Below are positions 35,442 to 39,154 of a DNA stretch of 39,154 nucleotides, piece after piece; within the stretch, counting starts at the first letter, position 1; each line of letters starts with the position of its first letter. The position numbers and the translations under genes were made by a program. Source of the DNA: Lachnospiraceae bacterium. GTDB lineage: Bacteria; Bacillota; Clostridia; Lachnospirales; Lachnospiraceae. Below the pieces are notes generated by a model, which saw only the letters and a list, made by a program, of their open reading frames with translations, searched no databases and was not told the DNA's origin. The stretch lies in contig JAFLTB010000022.1 in the NCBI GenBank assembly GCA_022510605.1, positions 1 through 39,154 on the forward strand, written 5' to 3'.

Positions 35442-35660
35442 TTATTTCATATTATCCATCAAATCTTTTACTGTCTTGTATTCACGTATTTCCGAAGCGT
35501 GTGGAAACTTGTTGAACTCTTCGTTCATGACGGAAATAACGGACAAAACAGCAACGGAATCCCATGTTTCATAATCTTCTAACACGGATTCTTCTTTTAC
35601 ATCCTCCAAATCCACTTCCAGAATGTCTGCAATAATCTCCATTTTTTCTTCGCTTGTCAT
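35442..35660 (-). CDS. Acyl carrier protein ACP-7
   Basis: 72-residue acidic protein with the site YETWDSVAVLSV. It is the second of two tandem ACP genes and lies 15 bases before KASIII-D. Compared with ACP-8 it has the same layout (a TVKDL-type ending) but a different recognition helix, so the pair may carry starter and extender, or two different acyl groups. Confidence 0.87.
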   Translation of the reverse strand: MTSEEKMEIIADILEVDLEDVKEESVLEDYETWDSVAVLSVISVMNEEFNKFPHASEIREYKTVKDLMDNMK

Positions 35661-35701
35661 GTCATCTTCTCCTTGTTATTCATATTTTAATAGCTACAAT
35701 G

Positions 35702-35917
35702 TCACTGCATGATGTCACATATATCCTTCACAGTGACGAATCCACGTATCATATCTGTTGTGAGACTAATTCCAAATTCTTTTCTCACTAACACGGTAAG
35801 TGACAATGCGCTCAGAGAATCCCATTCATCCACGTCTGCAAGAATCGTATCTTCTGTTAGTTCTCCCTCACAATCCATAATCTCCTCAAGTAATTCTAAT
35901 TTTTCTTTCAGTTCCAT
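35702..35917 (-). CDS. Acyl carrier protein ACP-8
   Basis: 71-residue acidic protein with the site DEWDSLSALSL, of the same subgroup as ACP-3 and ACP-4. It is the first of the tandem pair and follows an SDR gene by 26 bases. Confidence 0.88.
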   Translation of the reverse strand: MELKEKLELLEEIMDCEGELTEDTILADVDEWDSLSALSLTVLVRKEFGISLTTDMIRGFVTVKDICDIMQ

Positions 35918-35943
35918 CGCTTTTCTCCTTATACTGTTATAGT

Positions 35944-36657
35944 TTATACTGCACCGGCCGAAACAGGAATCAAAGCTCCCGTCATATATTTTGCCTTGTC
36001 TGACAACAAATACTCAACCAAATACGAGATGTATTCCGGTTCGATCAGCCCCAGTGGTTGCAATCCTTCAATTTTATTTTCCTCCAAGTACGTAACCTTC
36101 TTCAGCATCTCTGTATCGACACCGGCAGGCAGGATGGCATTCACTCGGATTTTTCTCTTTATCATTTCCTTCGCTGCCACCTGAATCGCCACTTCCAATG
36201 CAGCCTTGGACGATATATATGTATTCATACCGGCACCAACTGTCTTAGTCGCATTCGAGGATATTGCCACGATACTACTTCCCTCTGTGGAATATTTCTT
36301 CTTACTAAAATACTTGAGCAACTCCACAAATGCCATATAGTTTACCGCCAGCACTTCTTGCATGACAGCGAGGTCATTTGTTCTAATCGGCATGTCCCGA
36401 TTGATACCGGCACAGTAGACCATTCCATCCAATACAATGTCCTTTTCTTTACAAAACTTCAGTATATTTTCTATATTCTCTAAATTATGTAAATCATAGG
36501 GAAATATAAATGCTTCATTTTCCAATCGTGAAACGAGTTCTTCCAATTTAACCGTATTACGAGATACAAGGACAACTCGGTATCCCGATTCCGATAAATA
36601 TTCTGCTGTCTTTGCCCCAATCCCCTGGGAAGCACCTACAACAAGTATATTTTTCAT
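35944..36657 (-). CDS. SDR oxidoreductase, probable 3-oxoacyl-ACP reductase
   Basis: 237-residue classical SDR with GASQGIG (8-14), YCAG, Ser133/134, Y147-ISS-K151 and TGALIPVSAGA at the C-terminus. The start at 36657 (MKNILVVG) is at the normal position before the first beta strand and has GGA-rich sequence upstream. A start at 36693, overlapping the preceding gene, would add 12 residues without family support. It feeds the two tandem ACPs and KASIII-D, giving this unit two reductases for one synthase. Confidence 0.87.
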   Translation of the reverse strand: MKNILVVGASQGIGAKTAEYLSESGYRVVLVSRNTVKLEELVSRLENEAFIFPYDLHNLENIENILKFCKEKDIVLDGMVYCAGINRDMPIRTNDLAVMQEVLAVNYMAFVELLKYFSKKKYSTEGSSIVAISSNATKTVGAGMNTYISSKAALEVAIQVAAKEMIKRKIRVNAILPAGVDTEMLKKVTYLEENKIEGLQPLGLIEPEYISYLVEYLLSDKAKYMTGALIPVSAGAV

Positions 36658-36686
36658 AAAATCTTTTCCGTCCTTCCTGTCTCCTG

Positions 36687-37679
36687 TCAACATGGCCGAT
36701 CCTGGTCACCATCTCCCCTGAATATGCGAATGCCATCAATCCCAGGCTCCATAAGACTAATAGAAACATTTCTCTGCTCAAAGGGATGAAAATAATTGGG
36801 GATGATATTGACATCATCCACTTTAAGTTTTATAAAGCCTGCTTTTTCATAGAGTTCTGTAGGCACCCCAAAAGAATAAATATCTATGTACTCATAATCA
36901 TTCTCTTCAATCAGACGTCGCAATGAGAAACCTATTTCTCCCAAATCATTCACATTACCATAAAAATCTATAATCTTGCAAGCCTTATTTCCATTTACTT
37001 CCTCTTCTCTGGTAATGATTACAGATTCTGTCTCTTTTCTGTCTGAATATATCTTCCAGACATCATATCTGTATACAGGATGTTCAAAATACCTTTTTCG
37101 TATATACTCATAATCCTTGGATAATACATATGATAAAAGCGTTTCCTCTGAAATAACCTGCTTCATCTCCTCTACACTATGAATCGGAGCCAGATGGCAT
37201 CCTGTATCTTTTACCTCTTTTATGACCTTCTTGTGAATATCGGCAATACAATAATCACTTTTATCTCCCAGCATATAATAATGATCCATTGTAAGAGGAG
37301 ACCTTCCTTGTAACTGATGTATCTTTATCGCTTTGTTCGTGAGCCCTGCAGAACACGCATATCTTGCATTCAAATCCCGCCATAGAAAATCATCAATATC
37401 CATTCCCAATAACGGGTTCTCACTTTTAATTGTTTTCCACATTCCGCAGGATGCATCCGGATTGTCACTTCGATTATACTTAATGACTCCTTCTATTCCA
37501 TAAATTGTCTGCGACTCTTCATCAATACCAATATACACATTCACCCCACTGTCATCTACATATTGCCACTCGAAAAACTCTCTGTCTCTGGCAAGTATAT
37601 GTCCCTTTTTCCAGTACTCATCAATAAATGCCATAATCAACGGAATATCTTCATATATTGCGCGTCGTATTGTTATCAT
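36687..37679 (-). CDS. GNAT-type acyltransferase (GNAT-337), first gene of the island
   Basis: 330 residues opening MITIRRAIYEDIPLIMAFID, with WKKGHILARDREFFEWQY, YEYIDIYSFGVPTELYEKAGF and the ending GDGDQDRPC. It is a clear paralogue of the gene at 23860-24861. The ATG at 37679 has AGGGG eight bases upstream and is preferred over 37700. It is the first gene after the sigma-28-like promoter, behind a leader of about 160 bases. Confidence 0.8.
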   Translation of the reverse strand: MITIRRAIYEDIPLIMAFIDEYWKKGHILARDREFFEWQYVDDSGVNVYIGIDEESQTIYGIEGVIKYNRSDNPDASCGMWKTIKSENPLLGMDIDDFLWRDLNARYACSAGLTNKAIKIHQLQGRSPLTMDHYYMLGDKSDYCIADIHKKVIKEVKDTGCHLAPIHSVEEMKQVISEETLLSYVLSKDYEYIRKRYFEHPVYRYDVWKIYSDRKETESVIITREEEVNGNKACKIIDFYGNVNDLGEIGFSLRRLIEENDYEYIDIYSFGVPTELYEKAGFIKLKVDDVNIIPNYFHPFEQRNVSISLMEPGIDGIRIFRGDGDQDRPC

Positions 37680-37838
37680 ACTGATTCCCCTCACAGACAT
37701 AACTACTGTAAACTACAAAAAGCCATCTCTGCCTCATGGCAAACACAGCTTGTACTTTTGATATCTATCTTTTCCCTTTGAATCTTCCCATCACGACTGC
37801 CTCCTTGCATCCAAAAAGAATGTCTTCCCTTACATTCC
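37680..37838 (-). promoter_or_regulatory. Long 5' leader of the island transcript, with a possible 8-codon leader peptide
   Basis: About 160 bases separate the predicted start (near 37838) from the first gene. On the minus strand the ATG at 37791 has a perfect AAGGAGG eight bases upstream and reads MGRFKGKR then TAG (37765), a very short ORF with a better ribosome site than many genes here. Nothing shows that it is made. The leader also holds several GGA triplets and the stem-loop listed separately. Confidence 0.35.
37818..37837 (-). promoter_or_regulatory. Stem-loop at the predicted 5' end, GGGA in the loop
   Basis: On the minus strand GAATGT and ACATTC form a perfect six-base stem around the loop AAGGGAAG, starting one or two bases after the start site predicted from the sigma-28-like promoter. 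An A-x-GGA in a hairpin loop is the form of CsrA sites, and CsrA controls flagellin translation in some Firmicutes. It could equally be a 5' stabilising hairpin. Confidence 0.4.
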
Positions 37839-37844
37839 TTTTAT

Positions 37845-37871
37845 ATATCGGATTAAGTACACAGAAAGTTA
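37845..37871 (-). promoter_or_regulatory. Sigma-28 (SigD/FliA)-type promoter of the island
   Basis: On the minus strand TAAC (37868-37871) is followed after exactly 15 bases by TCCGATAT (37845-37852). The SigD consensus is TAAA-N15-GCCGATAT, so the match is 3/4 and 7/8 with ideal spacing. It lies in the only sizeable gap before the first island gene and after the terminator of the upstream nuclease gene. An extended -10 (TGG-TAAAAT, 37891-37899) farther upstream is a weaker, alternative sigma-A candidate. Sigma-28 control would place the island in the motility regulon. Confidence 0.62.
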
Positions 37872-38005
37872 AGTATTATGACTACCAACTATTTTACCAC
37901 AGTATGATTGTAATTTCTACATTTTTTTGCATGCTCCCTCTGCTTCCATTTCTGCACGATTCCCCCGCAGACAATAAATGGCTTGCTTTTCTAAAAATCC
38001 TTATA

Positions 38006-38036
38006 TAAAAAAGAGATGCCGCCAAAGAGCATCTCC
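38006..38036 (-). terminator. Intrinsic terminator of the Rpn gene
   Basis: On the minus strand GAGATGC and GCATCTC form a seven-base stem around a nine-base loop and are followed by six T residues. It lies about 35 bases beyond the stop of the Rpn gene, isolating that gene from the island transcript. Confidence 0.82.
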
Positions 38037-38069
38037 TTTCATCGTCTTTATATTGGATATAAGTTCATT

Positions 38070-39125
38070 TCATCCGTTATCCTTTTCCGTTTCATACTTT
38101 ATATTTTCACGTGCCATCTGGCTGTATTCCTCGTGAAGCTGAGCAATATAGTCTACAGGTTGTCCAGTTAGTTCACTGACTTCTTCTGGTGTTATACTAT
38201 TATCAAACATATGATTGATGATCTGCTCTATACCAAGTTTAATACCTTCCCTTCTGCCTTCTTCCCTGCCTTCCTTTCTGCCTTCCTTTCTGCCTTCTTC
38301 CCTGCCTTCCTTAAGCCCTTCCTCTCTGTATTCTTCCTGCATCATCCTCATATACTTTTCTTCATCGAAATCATACAATATACTCACTTTCTTCACCTCC
38401 GCCCGGTTCTTCCTTAAAAACTCTTCCAGTATTCCTTCCTCGATACACTCTGTTATAGCCCACTCTACCGCCTTACTCAAAGGCATTTCTTTCTGGTATT
38501 TCTTCACCCGCTCAACATACAGCGTATACTCCAGCAGTGTCGGGCATTCTTTCTTTAGCTTCTCATTGTACCCCGGATTGATATTTAGCTGCTGTACGAC
38601 CAGTTCCAGATTAGTCTCCCCGGTATCTGTGGCAAATGAATCCGACAGTCTCATCACCCGGCGCTCCGGCTGCTTCTGTTCTCCATTGTAAAGCACGATG
38701 AAACGTGGTGTCGGCAGCGGAATCCTTTTACTGGAATATATATTCTCATTTATGACCCATTTCTCATACAGTGTTCCTATGTACATCAGATACCGCAATG
38801 GCATGTTGGGATTTACTGTAGACTGATGCTCATACAGGTGCATTTGCAAATCCAGCACACAGGAAACGTCATTTTTCATGGACATATAAATAGCATTCTC
38901 CAGTGTGGTAATCTGCAGGTCATCGGGGTTTTCATAGCAGGTTCCCGTCACCGCATTAAAAAGTGACAGCAGTTCTTCCTTTTCCTTAAACAACATGCGA
39001 AAAAGTGAGTCTTTATACTCCCTTTTTGCTGCTGGTACATCTTTCCGGAAACCTTCTTCTATGAAGCCTGCATCCAATCTGTCATTAGTGTCTTTTCTTT
39101 TCTCAGTTCCTTTGTTGTTTCCCAT
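38070..39125 (-). CDS. Rpn-family PD-(D/E)XK nuclease/putative transposase
   Basis: 351-residue protein of the Rpn (recombination-promoting nuclease, YhgA-like) family. The N-terminal half has the family blocks YKDSLFRMLFKEKEELLSLF, CVLDLQMHLYEHQST (a D-x-Q core typical of the PD-(D/E)XK fold) and PRFIVLYNG. Next comes a helical region, then a charged repeat tail of EGR(E/K)EG units. The start has GGGGAGG eight bases upstream and the gene is complete. These proteins are frequent and multicopy in Lachnospiraceae. It has its own terminator, so it is a neighbour rather than a member of the island, though it may mark a recombination-prone border. Confidence 0.85.
   Translation of the reverse strand: MGNNKGTEKRKDTNDRLDAGFIEEGFRKDVPAAKREYKDSLFRMLFKEKEELLSLFNAVTGTCYENPDDLQITTLENAIYMSMKNDVSCVLDLQMHLYEHQSTVNPNMPLRYLMYIGTLYEKWVINENIYSSKRIPLPTPRFIVLYNGEQKQPERRVMRLSDSFATDTGETNLELVVQQLNINPGYNEKLKKECPTLLEYTLYVERVKKYQKEMPLSKAVEWAITECIEEGILEEFLRKNRAEVKKVSILYDFDEEKYMRMMQEEYREEGLKEGREEGRKEGRKEGREEGRREGIKLGIEQIINHMFDNSITPEEVSELTGQPVDYIAQLHEEYSQMARENIKYETEKDNG
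38246..38313 (-). repeat. 12-base tandem repeats coding the EGREEG/EGRKEG tail
   Basis: About five to six imperfect copies of a 12-base unit (on the plus strand ctgccttc followed by ctt, ttt or tcc variants) encode the charged repeats near the C-terminus of the Rpn protein. All variation keeps the frame. Such tracts can gain or lose units by slippage. Confidence 0.7.
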
Positions 39126-39154
39126 AATACATTCCTCCCCTGAACGCTGGCAGG

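Noticed and set aside
15165-35917. Housekeeping type II fatty-acid synthesis operon
   Set aside because: There is no FabD, FabF, FabZ, FabK/FabI or acetyl-CoA carboxylase gene. There are eight ACPs with mostly W-D-S sites, four KASIIIs, and glycan genes in the same transcript.
37703-37810. 35-codon ORF in the leader, starting at an ATG at 37810
   Set aside because: No ribosome site precedes it. The shorter frame from 37791 has the AAGGAGG, and the protein shows no features.
38246-38313. CRISPR-like or regulatory tandem repeat array
   Set aside because: The 12-base units are contiguous without spacers and encode an in-frame EGR(E/K)EG protein tail.

Overview
The window is a low-to-moderate GC stretch that looks like a Gram-positive anaerobe of the Clostridia, most likely Lachnospiraceae. 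The basis is strong AGGAGG-type ribosome sites, ATG/TTG/GTG starts, an Rpn-family nuclease with an EGRKEG-repeat tail, a typical Firmicute lipoprotein importer and codon usage. This assignment is from gestalt, not from a search. Every supported gene lies on the minus strand, so the region is read from right (about 38 kb) to left (about 0.6 kb).

Layout in order of transcription. (0) 38070-39125: an Rpn-family nuclease gene, closed by an intrinsic terminator at 38006-38036. (1) 37680-38005: a leader with a good sigma-28 (SigD/FliA) promoter match, TAAC-N15-TCCGATAT, and a stem-loop at the predicted 5' end. (2) 28899-37679: acyl module A: GNAT, SDR, two tandem ACPs, KASIII, SDR, AAC(3)-type acyltransferase, stand-alone adenylation enzyme, ACP, KASIII, GNAT, ACP. 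(3) 24903-28876: a complete NitT/TauT-type ABC importer (lipoprotein, permease, ATPase) whose last gene overlaps an AMP-forming acyl ligase. (4) 11772-24861: acyl module B: GNAT, ACP, KASIII fused to a degenerate SDR, LuxC fused to a GNAT-like domain, LuxE, SDR, ACP, SDR, ACP, KASIII, a KASIII homologue lacking its catalytic residues, a full-length transketolase and another AMP ligase. (5) 5241-11761: sugar module: large glycosyltransferase-like protein, radical-SAM protein with SPASM in front of the rSAM core, WecE/RffA sugar aminotransferase, radical SAM/SPASM protein, WbqC-like protein. (6) 628-5137: a sub-operon with its own sigma-A promoter: iron alcohol dehydrogenase, NeuD-like hexapeptide transferase, ACP, LuxE, LuxC. 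(7) 1-627: a decayed ATP-grasp gene, a terminator hairpin and a promoter reading out of the window.

How the genes may work together (inference). WecE gives dTDP-4-amino-4,6-dideoxygalactose from the rmlAB product. The eight ACPs, four intact KASIIIs and four intact SDRs can make short 3-hydroxyacyl-ACPs. No dehydratase, enoyl reductase or KASII is present to take the chain further. The ligases would load acids or an amino acid, possibly including an acid brought in by the ABC importer. The LuxE/LuxC pairs would reduce acyl groups to aldehydes, and the iron ADH to alcohols. The AAC(3)-type, GNAT and NeuD-like enzymes would put acyl groups on amino-sugars, and the glycosyltransferase would attach the sugar. 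With a sigma-28 promoter in front, the best single hypothesis is a flagellin (or other motility-surface) glycosylation island making an unusually elaborate acylated sugar. It would be a much larger relative of the acyl-viosamine islands known from Pseudomonas flagellin. The target protein, rmlAB and flagellar genes are not in the window, so this remains a hypothesis.
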